Assembly (NCBI RefSeq): GCF_005502935.1
Contig: NZ_SCMP01000012.1
Span: forward strand, 62,001-126,000
DNA: 64,000 bases
Direction: 5' to 3'
Source: Pseudomonas sp. 2FG
GTDB lineage: Bacteria; Pseudomonadota; Gammaproteobacteria; Pseudomonadales; Pseudomonadaceae
In this document: positions 7,771 through 17,172 of the stretch, piece by piece
Layout: each line of letters opens with the position of its first letter
Position numbering within the stretch: the stretch's first letter is position 1
Notes under the pieces: generated by a model
The model's database searches: none
What the model saw: the letters and a program-made list of their open reading frames with translations, nothing else
Told to the model about the DNA's origin: nothing
Translations under genes and position numbers: made by a program

Positions 7771-8687
7771 CAGGACGACTCCGTGGTGCGCAATTGGGCG
7801 TCTTCGCTTTCGACGTTGCGTCGGCTGAAAATACCGATCATGGGCGTACCGTGGGCACGCATGGCCGGCTCGATCCGGCGATGCAATGCGTGGTAGCGAT
7901 AGAACGGCACCCGCGGGAACAGGTGGTGCACGGAGTGCAGGTTCTGGCCGAGCCAGAACCACTCCAACGGTTTCATCCACGTAGGCATGATCATGCTGTT
8001 GGTGTTCCGGTAACGAGTGGAGTCCTTGTACGGCAGGTGAGGACGATATGCGAACCAGTACGCGACGAAGAATGCACCGGCCAAGTAGCCGAATACCAGC
8101 AGCGCCCAGGTATGTTCTCGCGCAATCAGCGTAATGAACGCGACCCGCCAGCCGATCGCGAACAGCACTTCCGCAATGTAGGCTGCCTTTGCCCGCAGCG
8201 GAGCGGTCGGCCAATAGTCGCGGAACAGGAAGGTGTTCTGGATCCACAGAAAACGAAATCCGCAAACCAAGAAGGCGAAAAAACCACCGCGCATGCCGAT
8301 AAGGACGTAGTCCGGATCCTTGTCTGGCTGGTTGGTGTAGCGATGGTGCGTGAAATGTTCAACCTTGTGAGTAGAGAACGGCACCATGATCAAAGGTGCC
8401 ACTAGGTACCCGCAGAGATCATTGAGCCACTGCAGTCGATCGTGATCGCCATGAATGTTGCCATGCACGGCCTCATGCAGGGGTGTATAGGACATGTAGG
8501 TGACGACGGCATAGATCAGTATTGCAGGTATCAGCGACAACTGGCCTATCGCGAACAGGTAAAAGTCCACGATAAGCGATGCCCACACCAGTAGCACCAG
8601 TGCCATTGTCGGCCAGGCTAGCTCACTGGTGTATTCGCGTGCCGTGGCGATGGCCTGTTTATTCAGCTCGTTGAGGTCCGGATGCAT
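7770..8687 (-). CDS. Membrane di-iron fatty-acid desaturase / hydroxylase
   Basis: A 305-residue integral membrane protein of the fatty-acid desaturase / alkane hydroxylase superfamily. Three histidine boxes are present: HEAVH (71-75), HKVEHFTHH (107-115) and HSVHH (251-255), with hydrophobic pairs of membrane segments around 25-65, 90-105 and 165-212. The start at 8687 has GGGAGGA at good spacing; the frame is open further upstream but without support. Its own rubredoxin is translationally coupled, and a rubredoxin reductase follows, so rubredoxin is the likely electron donor. Whether the product is an unsaturated fatty acid, a hydroxylated alkane or a terpene cannot be read from sequence. 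An AraC regulator is divergent. Confidence 0.85.
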   Translation of the reverse strand: MHPDLNELNKQAIATAREYTSELAWPTMALVLLVWASLIVDFYLFAIGQLSLIPAILIYAVVTYMSYTPLHEAVHGNIHGDHDRLQWLNDLCGYLVAPLIMVPFSTHKVEHFTHHRYTNQPDKDPDYVLIGMRGGFFAFLVCGFRFLWIQNTFLFRDYWPTAPLRAKAAYIAEVLFAIGWRVAFITLIAREHTWALLVFGYLAGAFFVAYWFAYRPHLPYKDSTRYRNTNSMIMPTWMKPLEWFWLGQNLHSVHHLFPRVPFYRYHALHRRIEPAMRAHGTPMIGIFSRRNVESEDAQLRTTESS

Positions 8688-8834
8688 GGTCGTCCTCCCG
8701 GGACGTTCTTGTTGTTTGTTGGTCGGTTGCGCAACCTTAGCGGGTAGTCGTGTACCCTTAGAAGGATATGGGAGGCCTTTTGCCATGCATTTCTGGCCAG
8801 GTCGTATCGCACCGTTGTTTCAGAAGATTTCGGC

Positions 8835-9857
8835 ATGGGCATAGCAAAGCACGCGAGCTTCCAGCACCCCGTCGCCATCAGTCAGGTGATGGTGAACTTC
8901 GCTGCGCGCTACGGCGTCGATGTGCAGACCTGCCTGCTAGGTACCGGCATCCTCGAAGCGCAGCTGCGGGATGCGGATGCCCTGATCGCACGCGAGCAGG
9001 AGATGCGCCTGATTGAAAACCTGATGCTCGCCTTGCCGGATGTTCCCGCACTGGGCTTCGAGCTTGGCCTGCGCTACAACGTGGCGACCTTCGGCATCTG
9101 GGGGTTTGCGCTGCGAACCAGTCGTAACTTGCGCGAGGCCATTCAGTACGCGCTGCGCTATCTGCCGCTGAGCACGGCGTACTGCCGATTGGCGATATTC
9201 TGCGATCAGCACGAATACGGCACTAGCCTCGACGCCTCGGCGATCCCGCATCACCTGCGACAGTTCCTACTGGAGCGAGATATGGCGACAAGCATCCGTC
9301 TGTTCGACGAGCTTGCGCTGTCGGGACTGCACGTGCTGCGGCTCGAATTCCAGGGCAAGCCGCCGGCGCACGCGGACCGGATCGAAGCACTCAGCGGAAT
9401 CGCGCCACACTACGAATGTTCGCGCAACGCCATCGTGCTGCGTCGGCAGGATGCGGAGTTGCCTCTGCCGATGTACGACGTACATCTGGTCCGGCTACTG
9501 GAAGAGCAGTGCCGCGCGCAACTGGAGAGACGGCAGGTCGGCGGCATCACCGGCCAGGTCCGACAGCTTCTCCTTGGGGCGACGGGACTGGCGGCCCCCT
9601 TCGAAGAGGTTGCGAGTCAGCTAGCGATGGCACCGCGCAGCCTGCATCGTAGGCTAACGGAGGAAGGCACCAGCTTCCGCAATCTCGTCGACGCGGAGCG
9701 TAAACAACTCGCGGGGCAACTGTTGGAAAACACTGAGATGAAACAGGAAGAGATGGCGTTTCAGCTTGGCTACGGTGATCCTACAGCTTTCGCGCGTGCG
9801 TTCCGGCGCTGGTTCGGACAGTCGCCGAGCGAGTATCGGAAAGTCTCAAGGCGGTGA
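8835..9857 (+). CDS. AraC-family regulator (OruR/GntR-like N-domain)
   Basis: A 340-residue transcription factor. Residues about 20-200 match the Arabinose_bd-type ligand domain seen in OruR/ArgR-like regulators (GFELGLRYNVATFGIWGFAL). The C-terminal 100 residues form the double helix-turn-helix: AAPFEEVASQLAMAPRSLHRRL and then EEMAFQLGYGDPTAFARAFRRW followed by GQSPSEYR. It is divergent from the desaturase-rubredoxin-reductase operon with 147 bases between starts, so it probably controls that operon in response to its substrate. Confidence 0.85.
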   Translation: MGIAKHASFQHPVAISQVMVNFAARYGVDVQTCLLGTGILEAQLRDADALIAREQEMRLIENLMLALPDVPALGFELGLRYNVATFGIWGFALRTSRNLREAIQYALRYLPLSTAYCRLAIFCDQHEYGTSLDASAIPHHLRQFLLERDMATSIRLFDELALSGLHVLRLEFQGKPPAHADRIEALSGIAPHYECSRNAIVLRRQDAELPLPMYDVHLVRLLEEQCRAQLERRQVGGITGQVRQLLLGATGLAAPFEEVASQLAMAPRSLHRRLTEEGTSFRNLVDAERKQLAGQLLENTEMKQEEMAFQLGYGDPTAFARAFRRWFGQSPSEYRKVSRR

Positions 9858-9994
9858 GCGCACACCGTTTCACTGACCATCGAACTGGTTGCGCCGATGC
9901 AATGCAGCTCGCTTGCACATTGTTCAATCAGCTCGATCGAATTCAAGTGCAAGAGCCAGAAGGCATCACACCCGACTCTTTGCCTTCACGTTAT

Positions 9995-10020
9995 AGTGAC
10001 TATTGTCTTTGTGGGTCACT
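9995..10020. promoter_or_regulatory. TetR operator, copy 1
   Basis: AGTGAC-N14-GTCACT forms a 26-bp dyad 39 bases before the tetR start, overlapping a -10-like TATAGT (9992-9997). A near copy with identical 14-base spacing lies before the RND operon at 10690, which points to one repressor controlling both. Confidence 0.75.
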
Positions 10021-10058
10021 TGTTGTGCCGATTTCCAACTGGCAGTAAGCTGCCGCTC

Positions 10059-10676
10059 ATGAACAAAACACTAACCCCAGCTGTTCCCGTACGCGGCCCC
10101 GCAGACCATGACGTGCGCGATCAGATCGTCGTCGCCGCTAAAGAGCATTTCAGCCTGTATGGCTACGAGAAGACCACCGTATCGGACTTGGCCAAAGCCA
10201 TCGGTTTTTCCAAGGCCTATATCTACAAATTCTTCGAATCCAAGCAGGCCATCGGCGAAATAATCTGCGCCAATTGTCTAAGCCAAATCGAGGCTGAAGT
10301 TAGGGCTGCCGTTGCCGAGGTGGACCAGCCGCCAGAGCAGCTGAGGCGCCTGTTCAAGGTCATTGCCGTGGCCAGCCTTCGTTTGTTTTCCGATGACCGC
10401 AAGCTTTACGAAATCGCATCTTCAGCGTCCACCGAGCGCTGGCAGGCAACGCTGGCGTATGAAGAACGTATCCGTGAGTTGATCAAAACCATCCTACAAG
10501 CAGGGCGACAGAACGGTGACTTTGAGCGCAAAACGCCGCTCGATGAAACCGTGATGGCGATCTATCTGGTTCTCCGCCCGTTCCTTAATCCGCTGCTGTT
10601 GCAGCACGGCTTCGACTATATCGATGAGGCGCCGACGCACCTCTCTGGGTTGGTATTGCGTAGCCTCTCGCCTTAA
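10059..10676 (+). CDS. TetR-family repressor of the RND pump
   Basis: A 205-residue regulator. The N-terminal helix-turn-helix (about 20-65) reads VAAKEHFSLYGYEKTTVSDLAKAIGFSKAYIYKFFESKQAIGEII, the standard TetR DNA-binding layout; the all-helical remainder would bind an effector. The ATG at 10059 gives the normal length; an upstream frame from 9897 lacks a homologous N-terminus and would span the operator. It precedes a membrane fusion protein and an RND permease in the same direction, with matching dyads before itself and before them, so autoregulation and pump repression are likely. Confidence 0.85.
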   Translation: MNKTLTPAVPVRGPADHDVRDQIVVAAKEHFSLYGYEKTTVSDLAKAIGFSKAYIYKFFESKQAIGEIICANCLSQIEAEVRAAVAEVDQPPEQLRRLFKVIAVASLRLFSDDRKLYEIASSASTERWQATLAYEERIRELIKTILQAGRQNGDFERKTPLDETVMAIYLVLRPFLNPLLLQHGFDYIDEAPTHLSGLVLRSLSP

Positions 10677-10689
10677 CAAAACCGCATTT

Positions 10690-10713
10690 GTGACTATTGA
10701 CTAAATTGGTCAC
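10690..10713. promoter_or_regulatory. TetR operator, copy 2
   Basis: GTGAC-N14-GTCAC, with the spacer starting TATTG as in copy 1. It overlaps a -35-like TTGACT and lies 44 bases before the membrane fusion protein gene, so binding here would block the RND operon. Confidence 0.75.
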
Positions 10714-10757
10714 TCGATTCAGAGTGTGAGTCCTGATCCTTTCGTGATGAGACTCTC

Positions 10758-11876
10758 ATGCTCTGGCGTCGCCTCGTTTTACCTGCCGTTTTCTGCGTAA
10801 TGCCCTTTGTGCTCGTCGCGTGCGGCGAACCAACGCCAGCCGATCCACGTAGCGCTGCGCCGTTGGTACGTGTCGCTACTGTGAAAGCGGCGACCACGGC
10901 GCCCCGTGCTTTCACCGGAACGGTGGCGGCCCGTGTCGAAAGTGACCTGGGCTTTCGTGTCGCCGGCAAGGTGCTTGAGCGACTGGTAGACACCGGGCAA
11001 ACCGTCAAACGTGGTCAGGCCCTTATGCGCCTTGACCCTGTCGATCTAAAGCTGGCTGCCAATGCTCAGCGCGAGGCCGTGACCGCTGCGCGAGCACGGG
11101 CGCAGCAAGCGGGTGACGATGAAGCCCGTTACCGTAGGTTGCGCGGAACCGGGGCGATATCGGCCTCGGCCTACGACCAGTACAAGGCAGCTGCCGATGC
11201 GGCCAAGGCCCAGCTCAGCGCGGCCCGGGCGCAGGCGGAAGTAGCGGTCAATGCCACGACTTACACCGAATTGCTGGCTGACGCCGATGGCGTTGTCATG
11301 GACACCCTGGTCGAGCCAGGCCAAGTCGTTAGCGCAGGCCAAGTGGTGGTGCGGGTGGCGCACGCCGGGCCGCGTGAAGCAGTTATTCAATTGCCGGAAA
11401 CCCTGCGTCCGGTGCTCGGGTCTGCGGCCCAGGCCACGCTTTTTGGTTCACCTGGCGTTGGCGTTGCCACCCAGCTTAGGCAGCTCTCCGATGTGGCCGA
11501 TCGGCAAACCAGGACGTTCGAAGCGCGCTATGTGCTGGAAGGCGAGCTGGCAAACGCACCGCTGGGCAGCACCATCACCTTGCAGATTGCAGACACGCTT
11601 TCGCGGGTGCCAGCAGGCAGCCTGTACGTGCCCATCGGTGCGCTGTACGACGCTGGCAACGGCCCAGGCGTTTGGGTGGTGAGCGGCGAGCCTGCGCAAG
11701 TTCATTGGCAAGCGGTGGTGGTGGAGCATCTAGATGATGCCGGCGCGAGCGTGAGTAGCCCGCTGAAGACCGGCGAGCGCATCGTCGCGCTGGGTGCGCA
11801 CCTGCTGCGTGAAGGTCAGCAGGTGCGCGTGCCCGCTCCAGGTGATATCGCCGCGGTTGCGGGAGCCCGTCCATGA
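10758..11876 (+). CDS. RND efflux membrane fusion lipoprotein
   Basis: A 372-residue periplasmic adaptor. The signal peptide ends in a lipobox LVAC with Cys22 as lipid attachment, so it is anchored to the inner membrane. The lipoyl halves (VAARVESDLGFRVAGKVLERLVDTGQTVKRGQALMRLD and ADGVVMDTLVEPGQVVSAGQVVVRV) flank an alpha-hairpin rich in Ala, Arg and Gln (about 100-160). The beta-barrel follows. Its stop overlaps the permease start (ATGA), so the two are coupled. No outer-membrane channel is encoded nearby; a TolC/OprM-like protein from elsewhere would be needed. Confidence 0.9.
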   Translation: MLWRRLVLPAVFCVMPFVLVACGEPTPADPRSAAPLVRVATVKAATTAPRAFTGTVAARVESDLGFRVAGKVLERLVDTGQTVKRGQALMRLDPVDLKLAANAQREAVTAARARAQQAGDDEARYRRLRGTGAISASAYDQYKAAADAAKAQLSAARAQAEVAVNATTYTELLADADGVVMDTLVEPGQVVSAGQVVVRVAHAGPREAVIQLPETLRPVLGSAAQATLFGSPGVGVATQLRQLSDVADRQTRTFEARYVLEGELANAPLGSTITLQIADTLSRVPAGSLYVPIGALYDAGNGPGVWVVSGEPAQVHWQAVVVEHLDDAGASVSSPLKTGERIVALGAHLLREGQQVRVPAPGDIAAVAGARP

Positions 11877-14800
11877 GCGAGGGTCGTTTCAACCTGTCAG
11901 CCCTCGCGGTTCGCGAGCACTCGGTCACCCTGTTTATGGTCCTGCTGATTTCACTGGCTGGGCTCATCGCCTTCTTCAAGCTGGGGCGTGCGGAAGACCC
12001 CGCCTTTACCGTCAAGGTCATGACCATCGTTACTGCCTGGCCTGGCGCGACGCCGCAGGAGATGCAGGATCAGGTCGCGGAGAAAATCGAGAAACGTCTG
12101 CAGGAGCTGCGCTGGTACGACCGCAGCGAAACCTATACCCGCCCTGGCCTGGCCTTCACCACCTTATCTCTGCTCGACACTACGCCGCCTTCGCAAGTGC
12201 CGGAGGAGTTCTATCAGGCGCGTAAAAAAGTCGCTGATGAAGCCAAGGAACTGCCGGCCGGCGTGATCGGGCCAATGGTCAACGACGAGTATTCGGATGT
12301 CACCTTCGCCCTGTTCGCGCTCAAGGCCAAAGGTGAGCCGCAGCGTGTCCTGGTGCGTGATGCGGAAACCCTGCGGCAACGCTTGCTGCATGTGCCGGGT
12401 GTGAAGAAGGTCAACATCATTGGTGAGCAACCTGAGCGCATCTATGTCGAGTTTTCCCATGAGCGCTTGGCCACCCTGGGCATTGGCCCACAAGAGGTGT
12501 TCGCCGCACTCAACGGACAAAACGCGCTGACCCCGGCGGGCTCGGTGGAAACCAAAGGCTCGCAGGTGTTCCTGCGACTGGACGGCGCGTTCGATCAACT
12601 CGAGAAAATCCGCGATACGCCTATCGTGGCGCAAGGCCGCACGTTGAAGCTGTCGGATGTCGCCACGGTCACCCGTGGCTATGAAGACCCGGCGACCTTT
12701 TTGATCCGCAATGGCGGCGAACCCACGCTACTGCTCGGCATCGTTATGCGTGACGGCTGGAACGGTCTGGACCTGGGTAAGGCGCTGGACGGCGAGGTCG
12801 GGGCAATCAATAGCGAGCTGCCGCTAGGCATGAACTTGACCAAGGTCACCGATCAGGCGGTCAACATCAGCTCGGCGGTGGACGAGTTCATGGTCAAGTT
12901 CTTCGTCGCGCTGCTGGTGGTCATGCTGGTGAGTTTTCTCAGCATGGGCTGGCGCGTGGGTGTGGTAGTCGCGGCGGCGGTGCCACTGACACTGGCAATC
13001 GTGTTTGTGGTGATGGCCGCGAGCGGTAAAAACTTCGACCGCATCACCTTGGGCTCGCTGATCTTGGCGCTGGGCTTACTGGTGGATGACGCGATCATCG
13101 CCATCGAGATGATGGTGGTGAAAATGGAGGAAGGCTACAGCCGCATCGCCGCGTCGGCTTATGCCTGGAGCCATACTGCCGCACCGATGTTGTCGGGCAC
13201 TTTAGTGACCGCGGTCGGCTTTATGCCCAACGGCTTTGCCCGTTCCACAGCCGGTGAATACACCAGCAATATGTTCTGGATTGTCGGCACTGCTTTGATT
13301 GCCTCATGGTTGGTGGCTGTGGTGTTTACGCCGTATTTCGGCGTCAAGTTGCTGCCCAACGTCAAACCCGTGGAGGGCGGCCACGACACGCTGTACGACA
13401 CACAGCGCTACAACCGTTTCCGTCATGTGCTGACGCGCATCATCGCTAACAAGTGGCTGGTGGCAGGGGCTGTAATTGGACTGTTTGTGGCAGCCATCGT
13501 TGGCATGGGATTCGTCAAAAAACAGTTTTTCCCCATCTCCGATCGCCCCGAAGTGTTGGTCGAAGTGCAGATGCCCTATGGCACCTCAATTGCCCAAACC
13601 AGCGCCGCGGCGGAAAAAGTGGAAGCCTGGCTGGCTAAGCAAGACGAAGCCAAGATTGTCACGGCTTATATCGGTCAGGGCGCCCCGCGTTTTTACATGG
13701 CAATGAGCCCGGAACTGCCGGACCCATCTTTCGCCAAAATTGTGATCCGCACTGGCAACGAAGCTGAACGCGAAACGCTGAAACACCGGCTACGCCAGGC
13801 AATTGCCGAGGGTCTGGCCGGTGAGGCACGTGTGCGAGTCACCCAGCTGGTGTTCGGCCCGTACTCGCCATTCCCGGTCGCCTATCGAGTGGCTGGCCCA
13901 GACCAGGACACGCTGCGTGGTATAGCTGACCAGGTGCAGAAGGTGATGGAGGCCAGCCCGATGATGCGCACGGTGAACACCGACTGGGGCTCGCGCACAC
14001 CCACACTGCACTTCACCTTGCAGCAGGACCGGCTCCAGGCCGTGGGCCTGAGTTCTAGTGCCGTTGCGCAGCAGTTGCAGTTTCTCTTGAGCGGTGTGCC
14101 CATTACCGCCGTACGCGAGGACATCCGCACCGTTCAGGTGATTGCGCGTTCAGCCGGAGCCACACGCTTCGATCCTGCCAAGGTCATGGACTTCACCTTG
14201 GCAGGCGCCAACGGTCAGCGCATTTCGCTGTCGCAGGTTGGCGAGGTCGACGTGCGCATGGAAGAGCCGATCATGCGCCGGCGCGACCGGGTGCCGACCA
14301 TTACCGTACGTGGAGACATCGCCGAGGGACTGCAACCGCCAGACGTATCAGCGGCAATCACCCAGAAGTTGCAGCCCCTCATGGAAAAATTGCCGAGCGG
14401 CTATCGCATCCAGGAGGCCGGCTCCATCGAAGAGTCCGGCAAGGCGATGGTGGCGATGTTGCCGTTGTTTCCGATCATGCTGGCGCTCACCCTGGTCATC
14501 CTGATTTTGCAGGTGCGCTCGATCTCGGCGATGGTCATGGTGTTTCTCACCAGCCCACTTGGGTTGATCGGCGTGGTGCCCACGCTGATTCTTTTCCAGC
14601 AGCCATTTGGCATCAACGCATTGGTCGGTCTGATCGCGCTGTCGGGCATCTTGATGCGCAATACGCTGATCTTGATTGGGCAAATACACCATAACGAACA
14701 AGCAGGATTGGAGCCGTTTCGGGCGGTGGTCGAAGCCACCGTTCAGCGTGCCAGACCGGTGGTTCTCACTGCATTGGCAGCCATCCTGGCGTTTATCCCG

Positions 14801-14959
14801 CTGACTCATTCGGTGTTCTGGGGAACGCTCGCTTACACGCTAATCGGCGGCACCTTGGCCGGCACTGTACTGACGCTGGTGTTCCTGCCAGCCATGTACT
14901 CCATCTGGTTCAAGATCAAGCCCGATAACCACCGCGCCCAAGAGGCGCAGCCTGCATAA
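11873..14959 (+). CDS. RND efflux permease (HAE1 type)
   Basis: A 1028-residue proton-driven exporter of the inner membrane. Twelve membrane segments are arranged in the RND pattern, with two large periplasmic loops after TM1 and TM7. TM4 carries the proton-relay pair in LGLLVDDAIIAIEMM. The N-terminus lacks a cleavable signal. Length is typical. It overlaps the adaptor gene by four bases and is followed after 61 bases by an MFS exporter. TetR control through the dyads at 9995 and 10690 is inferred. The substrate is unknown; toxic aromatics or solvents would fit the neighbourhood. Confidence 0.9.
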   Translation: MSEGRFNLSALAVREHSVTLFMVLLISLAGLIAFFKLGRAEDPAFTVKVMTIVTAWPGATPQEMQDQVAEKIEKRLQELRWYDRSETYTRPGLAFTTLSLLDTTPPSQVPEEFYQARKKVADEAKELPAGVIGPMVNDEYSDVTFALFALKAKGEPQRVLVRDAETLRQRLLHVPGVKKVNIIGEQPERIYVEFSHERLATLGIGPQEVFAALNGQNALTPAGSVETKGSQVFLRLDGAFDQLEKIRDTPIVAQGRTLKLSDVATVTRGYEDPATFLIRNGGEPTLLLGIVMRDGWNGLDLGKALDGEVGAINSELPLGMNLTKVTDQAVNISSAVDEFMVKFFVALLVVMLVSFLSMGWRVGVVVAAAVPLTLAIVFVVMAASGKNFDRITLGSLILALGLLVDDAIIAIEMMVVKMEEGYSRIAASAYAWSHTAAPMLSGTLVTAVGFMPNGFARSTAGEYTSNMFWIVGTALIASWLVAVVFTPYFGVKLLPNVKPVEGGHDTLYDTQRYNRFRHVLTRIIANKWLVAGAVIGLFVAAIVGMGFVKKQFFPISDRPEVLVEVQMPYGTSIAQTSAAAEKVEAWLAKQDEAKIVTAYIGQGAPRFYMAMSPELPDPSFAKIVIRTGNEAERETLKHRLRQAIAEGLAGEARVRVTQLVFGPYSPFPVAYRVAGPDQDTLRGIADQVQKVMEASPMMRTVNTDWGSRTPTLHFTLQQDRLQAVGLSSSAVAQQLQFLLSGVPITAVREDIRTVQVIARSAGATRFDPAKVMDFTLAGANGQRISLSQVGEVDVRMEEPIMRRRDRVPTITVRGDIAEGLQPPDVSAAITQKLQPLMEKLPSGYRIQEAGSIEESGKAMVAMLPLFPIMLALTLVILILQVRSISAMVMVFLTSPLGLIGVVPTLILFQQPFGINALVGLIALSGILMRNTLILIGQIHHNEQAGLEPFRAVVEATVQRARPVVLTALAAILAFIPLTHSVFWGTLAYTLIGGTLAGTVLTLVFLPAMYSIWFKIKPDNHRAQEAQPA

Positions 14960-15020
14960 CTGGATAGTGCGGCGAAACTATTTCGCCCACTTCACTACAG
15001 CCATATCGAGAGAAACCGCT

Positions 15021-16259
15021 ATGTCAAATCGGACAGTTGTTGTGGTCACTGGTGTGTCATCGGGTAGCGGCCACGCCGAAACGTCGCCATTGACGGGTAA
15101 GGTCATAGCACTGCTGGCTTGCCTGTCGGCCATCAGTATCCTGTCCACTAACATTATTCTTCCGGCGTTTCCGGCCATTGCAGCCCAGCTCGGTGTGACT
15201 TCTCGCGAGCTGGGTCTGACTTTTTCCAGTTTTTTCATTACCTTCGCACTCGCTCAATTGGTAGTTGGGCCTCTGGCAGATAGCTACGGGCGAAAGAAGC
15301 TTGTGCTGGGGGGGCTGTCGATATTTGTGGTGGGCACATTCGTGAGTGGTCTCGCCCACTCATTCGAAATGCTGATTACCGGGCGAGTCATACAGGCCTT
15401 AGGCATCTGCGCACCGGCCGTCCTAGCTCGCGCTATTGCGCGAGATTTATTTGAAGGCGAAGCGTTAGGACGTGCCTTGTCGCTGATTATGGTTGCCACC
15501 GCCGCTGCACCCGGTTTCTCGCCATTGCTTGGCAGTGTTTTGGCGATGACGTTGGGCTGGCGAGCGATATTCGCACTGGTAGCAATGGCCGCCATCGCTG
15601 TTGCCGTTTTTTATGTCCAGGGGCTAGGTGAAACCCACCCGGCCTCCCGCCGAGTCTCGCGCTCGGTTGCCGAAGTACTGCGGGCCTATGGCAAGCTGCT
15701 GCGGGATCGTCGATTCATCTTGCCCGGGCTGTCGATGAGCCTGCTGATGAGTGGTTTGTTTGCGTCGTTCGGTGCTGCGCCTGCCATTTTGATGAGTGGG
15801 ATAGGCTTGTCTGCGCTCCAGGCTGGACTGTACTTCGCGGCAACGGTGTTCGTTGTGTTCATGGCCGGCATAGCAGCGCCTAAGCTTGCTCATCGCTTTG
15901 GGCCTAGGAGCATCACATTGGCAGGCCTCGGTATCGCGTTACTTGGCGGCAGCGTGTTGCTGTTGGGGCCAGTAGCTCCAGGCTTGGGGTGGTACACCCT
16001 GTCAATGGTAGTTTTCCTTCTGGGGATGGGCTTGGCCAATCCGTTGGGGACAGCAATAACCATGGGGCCTTATGGCTCAGAGGCTGGACTGGCCTCGGCA
16101 ATGCTCGGTTTTCTCACCATGGGTGCGGCAGCAATCACAACGTGGCTAGGAACGGCACTGACGTTCCCCGAAGTCACAACGCTGGGCGGTATTCAGGTAA
16201 CGGCATGCATCATCGCGCTAGGTCTTTTCATTTTAAGTCGAGAGGGCCGACGAGTTTGA
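15021..16259 (+). CDS. Bcr/CflA-type MFS drug exporter
   Basis: A 412-residue major facilitator with about twelve membrane segments. The segment after TM2 carries the family signature GPLADSYGRKKLVLGG, and TM4 begins GRVIQALG, both typical of the Bcr/CflA branch. I chose ATG 15021 because GAGA lies just upstream and residues before it are not family-like. It follows the RND permease with a short gap in the same direction, so it is likely co-transcribed and part of the same export response. Confidence 0.85.
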   Translation: MSNRTVVVVTGVSSGSGHAETSPLTGKVIALLACLSAISILSTNIILPAFPAIAAQLGVTSRELGLTFSSFFITFALAQLVVGPLADSYGRKKLVLGGLSIFVVGTFVSGLAHSFEMLITGRVIQALGICAPAVLARAIARDLFEGEALGRALSLIMVATAAAPGFSPLLGSVLAMTLGWRAIFALVAMAAIAVAVFYVQGLGETHPASRRVSRSVAEVLRAYGKLLRDRRFILPGLSMSLLMSGLFASFGAAPAILMSGIGLSALQAGLYFAATVFVVFMAGIAAPKLAHRFGPRSITLAGLGIALLGGSVLLLGPVAPGLGWYTLSMVVFLLGMGLANPLGTAITMGPYGSEAGLASAMLGFLTMGAAAITTWLGTALTFPEVTTLGGIQVTACIIALGLFILSREGRRV

Positions 16260-16514
16260 TTCATCAATTCAAATCTCAAGTCCGAACTGTATGTTCTGCT
16301 TGTAGTGTTGCAGGCCACTTTCGGTAGAGCTGTTGATACTTTTTCCGCGCAGTATATTGATTCAAACCAGCGACCTGTATGCCGACCTGCCCCACAAGGG
16401 GTTCATTCTGGTTCGTCGGAGCTGGCCGATAGCGGTAGTCCACGACCGGTTGAATCCACAGCCAAAAGCGGGCACTCAGAAACCACGTCTGGAAACGGAC
16501 TTCGCAGCAGGAGT
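16260..16514. repeat. Intergenic region with diverged repeat
   Basis: No gene is visible. Around 16375-16500 there are blocks such as GCTGGCCGATAGCGG and CCACGACCGGTTGAATCC of the kind found in Pseudomonas intergenic repeats, weakly like those at 3620 and 6190. The region begins the decayed segment that runs to 18.6 kb. Confidence 0.4.
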
Positions 16515-16615
16515 AGGTACTAGGCCGTCTGATCTTCGGTGTGTTGCAGGTACCGTTTGGGCGTGGTGTCTGCCCACTCTCAGAATGCCTTCACGAAGTT
16601 CGATGCATCGTTGAA
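16515..16615 (-). pseudogene. AraC-family C-terminal end, remnant
   Basis: On the minus strand the frame reads FNDASNFVKAF, then a stop, then EWADTTPKRYLQHTE and a final stop. This is the usual end of an AraC double helix-turn-helix (F-x-D-x-S-x-F-x-x-x-F ... TP-x-x-Y). Only about 30 codons remain and they are broken by an in-frame TGA, so it is a dead fragment. Confidence 0.45.
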
Positions 16616-16660
16616 TACTGTTCGCCTAGCCTGTGCGCAGCTAGGCGGCTCCTGGCGCTA

Positions 16661-17170
16661 TCAAGCTTCGAACCTTGGCGGTACGAGTTTCTCGCCATTG
16701 CGCCACTCTTCCGACAAGACCACACCATCAATCCCATCCCAGACCTCACTACCAGCATGGTCGAGGACAATGATTTGCAGGCAGCCCTTCGACCCGTTGA
16801 CTGCCCTTGCAAGAACGTTGAAGACCTTCCGAACAGCGTCGCGATTTTCGTCGTCCAGGCTAGGCTCTTTTTTCCCATCGGCTTCATCCTCAGCGGTTTG
16901 TCTCGTCGCGCGCTTGATTGGAAAGTAAACCTGGCTAGGTTGGTCAAAAATCAGAAGGTGCGGTACCGCATGACTCTCGGACTTCAGGAAATAGAGCTGT
17001 AGAGCCAGAAGCATTGCAATGTGATACGCCAGCCAGTTCGCGCCGCTTCCGACTTCCCAAAGGAAATCATCTCTCCCATCGTGGCGAACCTTGATAGCCA
17101 GATCTTGAATTGAGAGTGCTATCTGGGCGTCTTCCCACTCAGCGTCCAGATGAATAGCACCTAGTTTTAT
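16661..17170 (-). pseudogene. DUF3732 protein, C-terminal fragment
   Basis: About 165 codons of a P-loop ATPase C-terminal half: IQDLAIKVRHDGRDDFLWEVGSGANWLAYHIA (ABC-signature-like GSGANWL), then VPHLLIFDQPSQVYFP (Walker B region) and QIIVLDHAGSEVWDGID (switch histidine). These blocks are those of DUF3732 proteins, which I recall as the SMC-like ATPase of three-gene ABC-type conflict systems. The N-terminal half with Walker A is gone: the frame runs into unrelated amidase sequence near 17170. The partner genes are not in the window. Confidence 0.75.
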
Positions 17171-17172
17171 AG

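Noticed and set aside
7609..8265. A 218-codon version of the rubredoxin frame
   Set aside because: Only the last 53 codons encode rubredoxin; the upstream part overlaps the di-iron enzyme in another frame and is Arg-rich nonsense.
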